A stretch of DNA of 64,000 nucleotides from Paenarthrobacter ilicis (GTDB lineage Bacteria; Actinomycetota; Actinomycetes; Actinomycetales; Micrococcaceae): the NCBI RefSeq assembly GCF_016907545.1, contig NZ_JAFBCD010000001.1, positions 310,001 to 374,000 on the forward strand, written 5' to 3'. Each line of letters begins with the position of its first letter. Position 1 is the stretch's first letter. Below the pieces are notes generated by a model. The model was not told the origin of the DNA, did not search any database, and saw nothing but the letters and a program-made list of their open reading frames with translations. The translations under genes and the position numbers were made by a program. Positions 7,141-16,282 of this stretch are shown here, in pieces.

Positions 7141-8247
7141 ATGGCTCAAGAAGAGGGCTCACTTTCACCCGACGGCGGTGACATACAGCCGCGGCCACAA
7201 GGTGCCGGGGCTGCCCGTGACGCACACAGCGCCACCATGCGGGAGCATGTCATGGAAATCATCGACGAGATTCTGGAGGATCCGGACCCGGCCACCAAGG
7301 ACGCCCGCACCAGACTGAAGAGCCTGGTGGAATCCCACCCCGGAAATCCCTCCGGCGCCCTGCTGAAGCATCTGCTGCAAACCCGGAATTCCCCCGACGT
7401 GGGCAATGCGGTTCCCCTCCGGCTGGTACCCGCCAGTGTGCAGATGGCCTCGAACAAAACTGCCCACACAGTGTCCGTTCCCGTCAGCCACGAAGTGCGC
7501 GAGGGCATTGAATCGGTTCTTGCCGACAAGCTTCTGTTGACCGCATTCCAGCCCGTCCATGGACTTCCGGCAGGAGAAGTGGTGGGTGTTGAAGCGCTGA
7601 CCCGTTTTGTGGGAGTGGATGGCGCAAGCGCGGATGTCTGGTTCAACGAGGCAGCCGCGGCCGGCCTGGGAACTGAATTGGAAGTAGCGGCCCTCCATTG
7701 CGCGCTGACAGCCGCCCATGATGTTCCCCGGGAAATGTCGGTGGCCCTGAACCTGACTCCCGCCACCTCGGTGGACCCGCGGGTGCGTGAGCTCCTGGCT
7801 GCTGCGGCGTTGGCGCCGGACCGGATCATTGTGGAGCTCACGGGCAGCCTGGAAGAGGTCAGTGGGCACTCCGGGGCGGCCGGACTTGGGCCACTCCGTG
7901 CTTTGGGACTGCGCCTGGCAGTGAGTGCCTCGGGAGCTGCCATGGTTTCCCTGGACAGGTTGGAACAGCTGCGCCCCGACATCGTCAAGCTGGACCGTCA
8001 CCTGATTCACGGGATCGGAAGCAACACGGGGCAGAAATTCCGGGCCCAGGCGATCGTTGAACTGGCCCGTGAAATCGGCGCTGACATCATTGCCGAAGGC
8101 ATAGAGACCGAGGACGAGTTGAGGGAAGTTGCGGCGCTCAACGTGACCGCCGTTCAGGGGTATTTGCTGGGCCGGCCATCCGTCCATCCGCTGGACTGGT
8201 CCGCCTGGAGCCTCCGGGCGCAGCCGGAAACGCAACACGCCGGCTGA
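7141..8247 (+). CDS. EAL-domain protein lacking the DDFG metal-binding aspartates
   Basis: A 368-aa protein, no membrane segment. Residues 33-80 form a short helical region; residues 131-360 are an EAL (c-di-GMP phosphodiesterase) fold. Visible key residues: E151 in 'VEALTRF', N204 in 'LNLT', E232 in 'VELT', K283/D285 in 'VKLDR', E319 in 'AEGIE' and Q339 in 'VQGYLLGRP'. The usual DDFG motif is replaced by S262-A263-S264-G265, so both aspartates needed for the two-metal site are absent and catalysis is unlikely. It may bind c-di-GMP or a partner protein instead. AAAGGA precedes the ATG at good spacing. It stands alone after the MarR gene. Confidence 0.85.
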   Translation: MAQEEGSLSPDGGDIQPRPQGAGAARDAHSATMREHVMEIIDEILEDPDPATKDARTRLKSLVESHPGNPSGALLKHLLQTRNSPDVGNAVPLRLVPASVQMASNKTAHTVSVPVSHEVREGIESVLADKLLLTAFQPVHGLPAGEVVGVEALTRFVGVDGASADVWFNEAAAAGLGTELEVAALHCALTAAHDVPREMSVALNLTPATSVDPRVRELLAAAALAPDRIIVELTGSLEEVSGHSGAAGLGPLRALGLRLAVSASGAAMVSLDRLEQLRPDIVKLDRHLIHGIGSNTGQKFRAQAIVELAREIGADIIAEGIETEDELREVAALNVTAVQGYLLGRPSVHPLDWSAWSLRAQPETQHAG

Positions 8248-8380
8248 TGGCAGCGCTGGCTGGCTGACTGCGGGGTAACCGGATGACTCGCGTAAAGTAG
8301 CACGCGGGGGTTGTGCCGGTCCCGAGAAAACTGGGGGCGGCTGGTGCATGTCCCCACAGAGCCAGGAAGTTTCTACGTTG

Positions 8381-9685
8381 ATGGACAGGTTTTTCAGTAT
8401 CCTCACGGATTTTCGCAACAAAGCGTTGCCGGCGGGGCTGCTGGAGCGCCTCAACACCGGGCGGGGCCTCCTTTGGGGGTTCGTACTGGTGCATCTGGGT
8501 TTCCTGGTGTTCGCCGCGCTGCTTGCCTTCCGCAATGAAGCTTTCAGTGACACGTTCATTTACCGGGAATGGGCGCTGGCGGGATTCAACGAATCGAACC
8601 TCACCGGTGGGCCCAGCCCCTGGGTCTACCCCATCCTGGCCCTCATCCCCATGGGCATCTCCGCGGTTGCGGGTTCTGGCCCCTTCTTCTTCATCTGGGT
8701 GCTGCTGACCACCCTGCTCAACGCCTGGGCAATGATCAAGCTCACCGATCGTGGCCGGCGCCGCGAGGCCATCCCCGCGGGATGGTGGTGGTTGTCCTTC
8801 GTGCTGCTCATGGGCTGGTTGGGCTTTGCCCGCGTTGACGGCCTGACTGCTCCTTTGGTCCTGGTGGCACTTGTCTACGGTGTGGCCCGGCCCTTCATCG
8901 CTTCGGTCCTCCTTTCCATTGGCACCTGGGCCAAGGTGTGGCCCGCAGCAGTGATGCTGGCCCTGTTCGCGGTGGTCAAGAACCGCCTGCTGGTTGTGCT
9001 GGCCGGAATCACGACGACGGCCGTGGTGGTTGGGCTCGCAGCTACTGTTGGTGCCGTCCCCAAGTTGCTGAACTTCCTGACCCAGCAGGGTGACCGCGGA
9101 ATGCAGCTCGAAGCCACGTTCACCACCCCATGGCTCTGGCTTTCGGTGTTGGGTGTGGGCGACTCGCGGATGTACATGAACACAGACATCAACTCCATGC
9201 AGGTGGATGGCCCGGGAACGGCCTTCATGTCCGTGTTGATGCAGCCACTCCTTCTGCTGGCCGCAGCCGCCGTTGCGGGACTGACCTTTTGGGCCCTGCA
9301 CCAGGCAAAAGCCAGCGGTGGCATTGACCGTACCGAACTCCTGCTCTCCGGCGCACTGACCCTGGTGACCGCGTTCATTGTGTTCAACAAAGTGGGTTCC
9401 CCGCAGTTCATGGTGTGGCTCGCGCCGGCCGTGGCTGTTGGCCTGGCCCACAACTGGAAGGCATGGCGGGCCCCGGCCACCATGCTCATTGCCATCGCTG
9501 TTGCCACGTTCTTCATCTACCCGCTCTTCTACGATGCGCTCAGCCACAACAACCCCCTCATGGCCTTGGTCCTGACCATTCGCAACGTCCTCCTGGTGGT
9601 CCTGTTCTTCTGGTCCGCCCGCCGCCTCTACTTGTTGGGCAAGAAGCCGTCAGCTGTGACCGCAACAGCCGGCAAGGAGCTCTAA
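8381..9685 (+). CDS. GT87-like integral membrane glycosyltransferase (DUF2029 type)
   Basis: A 434-aa multi-spanning protein with about ten hydrophobic helices. Features resembling polyprenol-phosphate-mannose-dependent transferases include an early acidic 'AFSDTFIYREW' loop, 'GWLGFARVDGLTAP' and a late 'VFNKVGSPQFMVWLAP' segment. Likely adds sugars to a cell-envelope glycolipid; acceptor unknown. An in-frame ATG at 8348 exists, but the ATG at 8381 has AGGAAG upstream and starts where the downstream paralogue does. The next gene is a close paralogue, suggesting tandem duplication. Confidence 0.78.
   Translation: MDRFFSILTDFRNKALPAGLLERLNTGRGLLWGFVLVHLGFLVFAALLAFRNEAFSDTFIYREWALAGFNESNLTGGPSPWVYPILALIPMGISAVAGSGPFFFIWVLLTTLLNAWAMIKLTDRGRRREAIPAGWWWLSFVLLMGWLGFARVDGLTAPLVLVALVYGVARPFIASVLLSIGTWAKVWPAAVMLALFAVVKNRLLVVLAGITTTAVVVGLAATVGAVPKLLNFLTQQGDRGMQLEATFTTPWLWLSVLGVGDSRMYMNTDINSMQVDGPGTAFMSVLMQPLLLLAAAAVAGLTFWALHQAKASGGIDRTELLLSGALTLVTAFIVFNKVGSPQFMVWLAPAVAVGLAHNWKAWRAPATMLIAIAVATFFIYPLFYDALSHNNPLMALVLTIRNVLLVVLFFWSARRLYLLGKKPSAVTATAGKEL
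9674..9679 (+). promoter_or_regulatory. Strong ribosome binding site (AAGGAG) that places the next start at ATT
   Basis: AAGGAG lies inside the last codons of the upstream glycosyltransferase gene and 7 nt before an ATT codon at 9687. It is the best Shine-Dalgarno in the neighbourhood, and there is no ATG or TTG in the downstream frame between the stop at 9657 and the first GTG at 9777. It therefore argues for initiation at ATT. Confidence 0.6.
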
Positions 9686-9686
9686 A

Positions 9687-10964
9687 ATTTCCGCGTCGTT
9701 CTTTGACACGCTTGTCCGTGTCCGCAGCCGTTTCCTGCCGCCCGGCGTCGTTGCCTGGTTTGCCCGGCCCAGCAGTGTGTGGTGGGGCTTCGCTGCCGTC
9801 CATTTCTTTTTCCTCTGCTGGATGGCGTCCTTCTTCCTGAACGGCGATACCTTCAGTGACACCGAGCAGTACCGGCAGTGGGCCATGGACGGCTACAACC
9901 CGGCCAACCCCGGCAAGATCAGCCCGTGGGTCTACCCGGTGCTGGCGCAGATCCCCATTTTCCTGGCCGGCATTGCCGGCCCGGATTTGTACCTGTTGAT
10001 GTGGACCCTGATCATCTTTGCCCTCAACGCGCTGGGCCTGAAGTACCTGACGTCCGGTCCCCGCAAGGTGACCGGTATTGCGCCGGCATGGTGGTGGCTG
10101 TTCTTCACCGTGTTCATGGGCTTCCTGAGCTTTGCCCGGGTAGAGGGAATCACTGCCCCGATCGTGCTGATTGCGCTGCTGTGCGCAGCGCGTCGGCCGG
10201 TGGTTGCTGCCACCCTGCTCAGCATTGCCACGTGGATCAAGGTGTGGCCGGCGGCCGTCCTGGTGCCCATGGTCATTGCCAGCAAGTCACGGATCCAGAT
10301 GATCGCCGCGGGCGTCGGCGTGACCGCCGTCGTGGCCCTTGGCACTTACCTGACCGGTGGCTTCAAGCACCTGATGGACTTCCTGGTCAACCAGGGTGAA
10401 CGCGGCATGCAGTTGGAAGCCACGTTCTCCACGCCGTGGGTATGGCTCAGTGTTTTCAACGTTGCCGGATCCCGCATGGCGGACAACGTGGCCATCAACT
10501 CCACGGAGGTTTATGGCCCGGGAGCGGACGCCGCTGCCTTCCTGATGCAGCCGCTGCTGATTGTTGCAGCGATCGCCGGTGCCATCCTGCTGATCCGGGC
10601 ACTCAAGCGCGGTGCGGAACGCGAGGAAGTGTTCCTTGAAGGCGCACTGATGATGACCACGGCCTTTATTGTGTTCAACAAAGTGGGTTCACCGCAGTTC
10701 ATCATCTGGTTGGCGCCCGTGGTGGTGGCCGGCCTGACGCATGATTGGAACCGCTGGAAGGTCCCTGCTGCGCTGCTGATGTCCATCGCCATCACCACGT
10801 TTGTGATCTACCCGCTGTTCTACACTCCGCTGATCCACGCGCACCCCGTCATGGCCGCAGTCCTGACCATCAGGAACGTCCTGCTGGTGGTCCTGCTCTG
10901 GTGGTCGGTGCAGCGCACCGTGGAGCTTGGCCGCCGGGTACCGGTCAGCCAGGCCACCCCGTAA
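9687..10964 (+). CDS. GT87-like integral membrane glycosyltransferase, paralogue of upstream gene; apparent ATT start
   Basis: The first conventional start (GTG, 9777) would give 395 aa, but homology to the upstream paralogue continues 30 codons further: the segment 'FFDTLV...FLPPGVVAWFARPSSVWWGF' matches 'FFSILT...ALPAGLLERLNTGRGLLWGF' of the neighbour. The only well-placed start is ATT at 9687 behind AAGGAG, giving about 425 aa. The conserved membrane topology and the 'VFNKVGSPQFIIWLAP' segment are shared with the paralogue. Envelope sugar transfer is inferred. An ATG-to-ATT mutation or a base error at this codon are the alternatives. Confidence 0.75.
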   Translation: MSASFFDTLVRVRSRFLPPGVVAWFARPSSVWWGFAAVHFFFLCWMASFFLNGDTFSDTEQYRQWAMDGYNPANPGKISPWVYPVLAQIPIFLAGIAGPDLYLLMWTLIIFALNALGLKYLTSGPRKVTGIAPAWWWLFFTVFMGFLSFARVEGITAPIVLIALLCAARRPVVAATLLSIATWIKVWPAAVLVPMVIASKSRIQMIAAGVGVTAVVALGTYLTGGFKHLMDFLVNQGERGMQLEATFSTPWVWLSVFNVAGSRMADNVAINSTEVYGPGADAAAFLMQPLLIVAAIAGAILLIRALKRGAEREEVFLEGALMMTTAFIVFNKVGSPQFIIWLAPVVVAGLTHDWNRWKVPAALLMSIAITTFVIYPLFYTPLIHAHPVMAAVLTIRNVLLVVLLWWSVQRTVELGRRVPVSQATP

Positions 10965-10975
10965 TTCCGGAGTAC

Positions 10976-12574
10976 CTAACGGTTGGTGGGGCGCCTGTGC
11001 AGCAGGCGCCTGTCCGTTTGGCCCACCCAGCGCGATAACCTGCCCTGGACCAGCAACCTGCGTGTGTGGATGTCCAGGAACACCAGGTAGAAGGCGAACA
11101 GCAGGGCGATGGCGAAGGCCAAGGAGGACAGGTCCACGGAGACCTCCACGAAGGACCACACGGACAGCTGGTCCTGGGCGCCGAACACCACAAAGAAGGT
11201 CACGCCGACGTAGAGGATACGCATCTGCCAGTCGTCCCTGATGCCCGTGACGGCAAGGAACGGGACGAACCAGAGGATGTACCAGGGTTGGATGATCGGG
11301 GACAGGAGTACCAGCGCGGAGAAGGCCAGTGCCATGCGCCGTACCACCCGTGAATGGTCTCCTCGGAACATCAGCAGGATTACCAAGGCCACGGCCCCCA
11401 ACTTCATGGCAGACCTGAGGATGTCCGCCATGGCGTTTCCGGGCAGGCCCAACGCGTTGCCAAGGAACTCGATCTGCTGGCCCAGGAACCCTGAGGGCGA
11501 GTAGCCGGTGAACCCGGGGGTGGGGTCCGTGATGGCCCAGGCCCACCCCATGCCCAGTCCGTGGGGAAGGCCGCTGAGGAAGAGCACACCAAAACTGATG
11601 GACGCCGTAGCGGCCCAGATCCCGAACTTCCGCGGCCACGATGCCCCGGGGCCTGCCCACATCAGCCCAATGAAGGGCAGGAGCAGGACGGTGATGGGCT
11701 TGATGCCGATGGAGGCCGTCACCAGCAGGATGCCCAGAATGGGCCGTTTGGTGGCGGCGTAGTACGTTCCGGCCACGGCCAGGCCCACCATGATGGCATC
11801 GTTGTGCGCGCTGGCAATGAAGCTGATCAGGAAGAGGGGATTGGCCACCGAGATCCAGAGCGCGCGGGCACCGTTGATGCCATGCAGCTCGGCCAGCTTG
11901 GGCACGTAGACCACGCACAGGAGTACGCCGCCGGCCGCCAGCAGCCTGAACAACAGCACGGAAACGTCCGGCTGGGCGCCGGTGATGGCCACAACGGCCT
12001 GCTCCAGCCACAGGAAGTAGGGCCCATACGGTGTGCGGGCTTCAGCCCACGCCGGGTCCGCGCCCAAAGAGAACCAGTTGCTGAGGGTGGAGATGCCTAC
12101 CGTGTAGGGATTCTGGCCCTCCATCATCAACCGGCCTTGGCCTATGTACGCATAGACGTCGCGGGAGTAGACGGGAACGGCAAACAGCAGTGGCAGGGAC
12201 CACGCCCCGATGGCCCACAGGATGGGCTTCAGGGAATTTCCTTCCCAGGAGCCCATTCTTTGGCCCAGCCTGAGCCAGGAACGGACCAACAGCATGGCTC
12301 CGACCGTCAACAGCACTGCGGACGTGGTGACGCCCCAGCCCTCCGTACGCAAAGCGATGACTATGGGGTGGCGGATCATGGGGGATCCGTTGGCAATCCA
12401 GCCGATGCCAATGGACCCGGCAAACATGAACAGTGAGCCCAGAAGTCCCTGCAGAATGGCGGGATAGGTTACCGGTTTGCCGGTCACGGGGTTGGTATCG
12501 CCGGTCCGGGTGCCGCTGGACGATTCACGCGTGGCCGGTGTGGGGCTCGCTTTGGGGGTACTGCCTGCAGTCAT
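10976..12574 (-). CDS. Polyprenol-phosphate-mannose-dependent alpha-(1->6)-mannosyltransferase, MptB-like
   Basis: A 532-aa GT-C protein with a Ser/Thr/Pro-rich cytoplasmic tail of about 35 residues, then about a dozen membrane helices. The 'VPVYSRDVYAYIGQGRLM' loop, 'ARTPYGPYFLWLE' and 'QPWYILWFVPF' are hallmarks of the MptA/MptB family that elongates the mannan core of lipomannan-type lipoglycans. It converges on the two GT87-like genes (11-bp gap), so three envelope glycosyltransferases sit together. The exact acceptor is not deducible. Confidence 0.8.
   Translation of the reverse strand: MTAGSTPKASPTPATRESSSGTRTGDTNPVTGKPVTYPAILQGLLGSLFMFAGSIGIGWIANGSPMIRHPIVIALRTEGWGVTTSAVLLTVGAMLLVRSWLRLGQRMGSWEGNSLKPILWAIGAWSLPLLFAVPVYSRDVYAYIGQGRLMMEGQNPYTVGISTLSNWFSLGADPAWAEARTPYGPYFLWLEQAVVAITGAQPDVSVLLFRLLAAGGVLLCVVYVPKLAELHGINGARALWISVANPLFLISFIASAHNDAIMVGLAVAGTYYAATKRPILGILLVTASIGIKPITVLLLPFIGLMWAGPGASWPRKFGIWAATASISFGVLFLSGLPHGLGMGWAWAITDPTPGFTGYSPSGFLGQQIEFLGNALGLPGNAMADILRSAMKLGAVALVILLMFRGDHSRVVRRMALAFSALVLLSPIIQPWYILWFVPFLAVTGIRDDWQMRILYVGVTFFVVFGAQDQLSVWSFVEVSVDLSSLAFAIALLFAFYLVFLDIHTRRLLVQGRLSRWVGQTDRRLLHRRPTNR
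10990..11010. terminator. GC-rich hairpin between converging genes, possible terminator
   Basis: GGCGCCTG and CAGGCGCC arms (8 bp) around a 5-nt loop, 26 nt after the stop of the plus-strand glycosyltransferase and inside the 3' end of the opposing mannosyltransferase gene. No T-run follows, so it is a weak candidate. Confidence 0.3.
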
Positions 12575-12734
12575 GGCTGGTCGGTTCCCCCGCTCACGGT
12601 ATGGCGCTCAATTCCAAGAGCGCGGACGATGCCCCAGAGCTTCTACATGCGGCAAGTGAAATTTTAGCGTCGATCCTGTCCCAGCCACCACAGGCGCGGC
12701 AAAGGGTGACGGAATGCATACCAATCGTCCTGCT

Positions 12735-13571
12735 TCAGGTCCGTTCGCCCATCAGCCGGGTCATCTGCTCCGCGGCGTCGCTGCCGGGGGCGGGGGTGTA
12801 CACCACAATGTGCAGGTCCGGCCGGTCCGAGGGAGAGACCTGATGGTGTTCCATCTGCAGCACCCCGACGGCGGGATGGTGAAACTGCCGTTCGCGGGAC
12901 TCGAAGCCCAGGATGTCGTAGCGGTCCCAACTTTCCTGGAATTCCGGGCTGGCTTCCTTGAGCCGCTCCACTTGGTAGGCCACGTCCGGATCGCCCAGCC
13001 GCTGCCCGGTCTCTGCCCGGAACTCTGCAAGGAACCTTTTGCTGGTGACGTCCCAGTCCGGGAGCAGGTCCCGGACATAGGGGTCCGTGAACACCAACCA
13101 CAACAGGTTCCTGTCCACGGCCTCGAACGTTCCTATGTTGGGGTACAACGCCTCATAGGCGCGATTCCACCCGGCTACGCCCCAGTCCGGGGACAACGCA
13201 TAGGACGGGTTGGGATCCAAAGCGTCCAGCAGCCGCTGCACATGGGCGGGGGCATCGGCGGCCACCGGCCCTTTGGGCAGGGACGATGAATATCCGCCCA
13301 GGGACAGCACGTAGCTCAGGCCGGTGTCCGAGAGGTGCAGGGTGCGGGCAATGGATTCCAGGACCTGCCGCGAGGGGCTGATGTCCCGCCCCTGCTCCAG
13401 CCAGGTGTACCAGGTGACGCTGACTCCGGAGAGGAAAGCGATCTCTTCCCGGCGGAGGCCGCGCTCCCGGGACCTGCCCACCGGGGGCAGTCCGTAATCG
13501 GATCGCAGGGCCTGGGTCCGGCGGGTCCTCAGGTAGAGGCCAAGCTCCTTGCGTCTCTCATTACTCACCAC
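12735..13571 (-). CDS. Helix-turn-helix regulator with MmyB-like ligand-binding domain
   Basis: A 278-aa protein. Residues 1-85 form an XRE-type DNA-binding domain with the family-specific 'RGLRREEIAFLSGVSVTWYTWLEQGRD' region; residues 105-275 are the MmyB-like sensor domain ('PSYALSPDWGVAGWNRAYEALYP', 'NLLWLVFTDP', 'VGVLQMEHHQV'). Such proteins usually repress a neighbouring oxidoreductase gene, but here the divergent gene is ilvD, so the target is unclear. The divergent region 13572-13653 contains repeated TTACT/TACTAGTA elements that could be its sites. Confidence 0.82.
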   Translation of the reverse strand: MVSNERRKELGLYLRTRRTQALRSDYGLPPVGRSRERGLRREEIAFLSGVSVTWYTWLEQGRDISPSRQVLESIARTLHLSDTGLSYVLSLGGYSSSLPKGPVAADAPAHVQRLLDALDPNPSYALSPDWGVAGWNRAYEALYPNIGTFEAVDRNLLWLVFTDPYVRDLLPDWDVTSKRFLAEFRAETGQRLGDPDVAYQVERLKEASPEFQESWDRYDILGFESRERQFHHPAVGVLQMEHHQVSPSDRPDLHIVVYTPAPGSDAAEQMTRLMGERT

Positions 13572-13653
13572 CCAACACTATTACTCTGTTACTTTCAGTA
13601 CTAGTAGCAGCACCGTCTTCCGCTCCGTGGCGTAGACCAGCAGGATGGTATTC

Positions 13654-15516
13654 ATGCCTGCACTACGCTCAAGAACTGTCACCCACGGCCGCAACATGGC
13701 CGGAGCCCGCGCGCTGTTGCGTGCCTCCGGCGTTGCCAACACGGACATCGGCAAGCCGATCGTCGCGGTGGCCAACTCCTTCACCGAGTTCGTCCCCGGC
13801 CACACCCACCTGGCCCCCGTGGGCCGGATTGTGTCCGACGCGATCCTTGCCGCCGGTGCGGTGCCGCGCGAATTCAACACGATCGCCGTGGACGACGGAA
13901 TCGCCATGGGCCACTCCGGCATGCTGTACTCCCTGCCGTCCCGGGATCTCATTGCCGATTCCGTGGAGTACATGGTCAACGCCCACTGTGCCGACGCCTT
14001 GGTGTGCATCTCCAACTGCGACAAGATCACCCCGGGCATGCTCATGGCTGCGCTGCGCCTGAACATCCCCGTGGTGTTCGTTTCCGGCGGTCCCATGGAG
14101 GCCGGCCGGGTAACGCTGACCGACGGCTCCGTGCGCTCCCTTGACCTGGTGAACGCGATCTCCGACGCCGTTGACGAGTCCATCTCCGATGAAGACATCA
14201 ACCTGATCGAAGAGAACGCCTGCCCCACCTGCGGTTCCTGTTCCGGTATGTTCACCGCGAACTCCATGAACTGCCTGGCCGAGGCCATTGGGCTGGCCCT
14301 GCCGGGCAACGGCTCCGTGCTGGCAACCCACACGGCCCGCAAGGCGCTGTATGAGAAGGCCGGTTCCACGATTGTTGAGCTGGTGAAGCGCTACTACGAC
14401 GGCGACGACGAGTCCGTCCTGCCGCGCAACATCGCCACCGCTGAAGCGTTCGACAACGCCATGGCCCTGGACATTTCCATGGGTGGCTCCACCAACACCA
14501 TCCTGCACCTGCTGGCTGCTGCCCAGGAAGCGGGCGTGGACTACGGCCTGGCGGAGATGGATGCCAAGTCCCGCCAGGTTCCCTGCCTGGCCAAGGTTGC
14601 CCCGAACGTTGCCGGGAACAAGACCTACTACATGGAAGACGTGCACCGCGCAGGCGGCATCCCGGCGCTGCTGGGTGAACTGAACCGTGGCGGCCTCCTG
14701 CACAAGAACGTCCACTCCGTGCACTCCAACGACCTTGACGGCTGGCTGGACTATTGGGACGTCCGCGGCGGCAAGGCAACGGACGAAGCCAAGGCGCTGT
14801 GGCATGCTGCTCCCGGTGGCGTCCGTTCCTCCACAGCTTTCTCGCAGTCAAACGAATGGACCTCCCTGGACACGGACGCCGAGGATGGCTGCATCCGCTC
14901 GGTGGAGCACGCGTTCTCCAAGGACGGCGGCCTTGCAGTGCTGCGCGGCAACATTGCCGTGGACGGTGCCGTGGTGAAGACCGCAGGCGTTGACGAGTCC
15001 ATCTGGACGTTCGAAGGCCCCGCCATTGTCTGCGAATCACAGGACGAAGCCGTGGAAATGATCCTGAACAAGGCCGTCAAGGAAGGCGACGTGGTGGTGA
15101 TCCGCTACGAAGGTCCCCGCGGTGGTCCCGGCATGCAGGAGATGCTCTACCCCACGTCCTTCCTGAAGGGCCGCGGCCTGGGCAAGAAGTGCGCACTCAT
15201 CACCGACGGCCGGTTCTCCGGCGGAACCTCCGGCCTGTCCATCGGTCACATTTCCCCCGAGGCGGCCTCCGGTGGCGACATCGCCTTGGTGGAAAACGGC
15301 GACATCATCAGCATCGACATCACCCAGCGCTCCCTGCAGCTGAAGGTCTCGGACGAGATCCTGGCCGAGCGCCGCGAAAAGCTCCTGGTCAACGGCGGCT
15401 TCAAGCCCAAGAACAGGGACCGCCAGGTCTCACCGGCTTTGCGGGCCTACGCTGCCATGGCGCTTTCGGCGGACAAGGGCGCCGTCCGCGACGTCTCCCT
15501 GATCGAAAACATCTAG
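13654..15516 (+). CDS. ilvD: Dihydroxy-acid dehydratase
   Basis: About 620 aa, IlvD/Edd family. The Fe-S ligands sit in '[11 protein letters not shown]' and '[12 protein letters not shown]', and '[14 protein letters not shown]' near the C-terminus is the family signature. It dehydrates 2,3-dihydroxy acids in valine, leucine and isoleucine synthesis. The frame opens with an ATG at 13645, but that ATG is part of the Shine-Dalgarno (AGGATG); the ATG at 13654 sits 8 nt after AGGA and starts at the conserved '[17 protein letters not shown]'. No other ilv gene is nearby. Confidence 0.95.
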   Translation: MPALRSRTVTHGRNMAGARALLRASGVANTDIGKPIVAVANSFTEFVPGHTHLAPVGRIVSDAILAAGAVPREFNTIAVDDGIAMGHSGMLYSLPSRDLIADSVEYMVNAHCADALVCISNCDKITPGMLMAALRLNIPVVFVSGGPMEAGRVTLTDGSVRSLDLVNAISDAVDESISDEDINLIEENACPTCGSCSGMFTANSMNCLAEAIGLALPGNGSVLATHTARKALYEKAGSTIVELVKRYYDGDDESVLPRNIATAEAFDNAMALDISMGGSTNTILHLLAAAQEAGVDYGLAEMDAKSRQVPCLAKVAPNVAGNKTYYMEDVHRAGGIPALLGELNRGGLLHKNVHSVHSNDLDGWLDYWDVRGGKATDEAKALWHAAPGGVRSSTAFSQSNEWTSLDTDAEDGCIRSVEHAFSKDGGLAVLRGNIAVDGAVVKTAGVDESIWTFEGPAIVCESQDEAVEMILNKAVKEGDVVVIRYEGPRGGPGMQEMLYPTSFLKGRGLGKKCALITDGRFSGGTSGLSIGHISPEAASGGDIALVENGDIISIDITQRSLQLKVSDEILAERREKLLVNGGFKPKNRDRQVSPALRAYAAMALSADKGAVRDVSLIENI

Positions 15517-15532
15517 CCGCCGTTCCGAGCAC

Positions 15533-15586
15533 AAGCCGCCTGGCGCCGTCGTACTTCACTGAAAGTACGACGGCGGTGGGCGGCTT
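15533..15586. terminator. Bidirectional terminator between ilvD and kdpE
   Basis: A long hairpin: inner arms GCCGTCGTACTT (15545-15556) and AAGTACGACGGC (15563-15574), outer arms AAGCCGCC (15533-15540) and GGCGGCTT (15579-15586), followed on the plus strand by TTTTGTTT. Its place between converging genes fits termination from both sides. Confidence 0.85.
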
Positions 15587-15604
15587 TTGTTTGCGGGGAG
15601 CGGT

Positions 15605-16282
15605 TCAGGGGACGAACCTGTAGCCCATGCCCGGCTCCGTGATGAAGTGCCGCGGGTTGCCCGAATCGGCTTCCAGTTTCCGCCGGAGTTGGGCCATGTA
15701 CACACGGAGGTAGTTGGCTTCCGTGGCGTAGGCCGGGCCCCATACTTCGGTGAGCAGCTGCTGCTGTGTGATCAGCTTGTCAGGATTCCGGACCATGATG
15801 TCCAGGATGCTCCACTCGGTCCGCGTGAGCCGGACCTCCCGGCCGGCAGCCATGATCTTCCGCTTTGCCAGGTCCACCGTGAAGGTTGGTGTCTCCACCA
15901 CAGTGGCCTGGTCCAGGTCCTCGGCGCTCCTGCGAAGCGCGGCACGAAGGCGGGCCAGGAGCTCATCCAGGCCAAAGGGCTTGGTGATGTAATCGTCCGC
16001 GCCGGCGTCCAGGGCTTCCACTTTGTCATTGGAGCCGTGCCGGGCCGACAGGACAATGATGGGCACATCGCTCCATTCGCGGAGGCGGGTGATCACGGTT
16101 GTCCCGTCGATGTCAGGCAGGCCCAGGTCAAGGATCACCAGTTTCACGGGCCGTTGCGCAGCAGCGTGCAGGGCCGATTCGCCGTCAACCGCCGTGAACA
16201 CCGTGTAGCCGTGGCCTTTGAGGGTGATGGCCAGGGCACGCACAATGTGGGGATCGTCGTCCACCACCAGGATGTTGGTCAT
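15605..16282 (-). CDS. kdpE: Response regulator KdpE
   Basis: A 225-aa OmpR-type regulator: receiver domain with the acidic pocket 'VVDDDPH', phospho-acceptor Asp in 'LVILDLGLPDIDG' and 'GADDYITKPFG', then a winged-helix DNA-binding domain ending 'HFITEPGMGYRFVP'. The frame is open upstream to 16846, but the ATG at 16282 overlaps the kdpD stop by 4 nt and starts exactly at the receiver domain. It should activate the kdp operon in response to KdpD, probably at the direct repeats near 23576-23593. Confidence 0.93.
   Translation of the reverse strand: MTNILVVDDDPHIVRALAITLKGHGYTVFTAVDGESALHAAAQRPVKLVILDLGLPDIDGTTVITRLREWSDVPIIVLSARHGSNDKVEALDAGADDYITKPFGLDELLARLRAALRRSAEDLDQATVVETPTFTVDLAKRKIMAAGREVRLTRTEWSILDIMVRNPDKLITQQQLLTEVWGPAYATEANYLRVYMAQLRRKLEADSGNPRHFITEPGMGYRFVP

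Noticed and set aside
8294-8310. Small hairpin CGCGT/ACGCG before the first GT87 gene as a terminator for the EAL gene
   Set aside because: Stem of only 5 bp with no T-run; TAAAGT inside it is more like a -10 element.
7165-9547. Two long minus-strand frames (464 and 469 codons) opposite the EAL and GT87 genes
   Set aside because: Low-complexity His/Gln/Gly-rich translations, no ribosome sites, fully covered by convincing plus-strand genes.
10689-12011. 440-codon frame overlapping the MptB-like gene
   Set aside because: Same-strand out-of-frame shadow; the other frame has membrane helices and family motifs.
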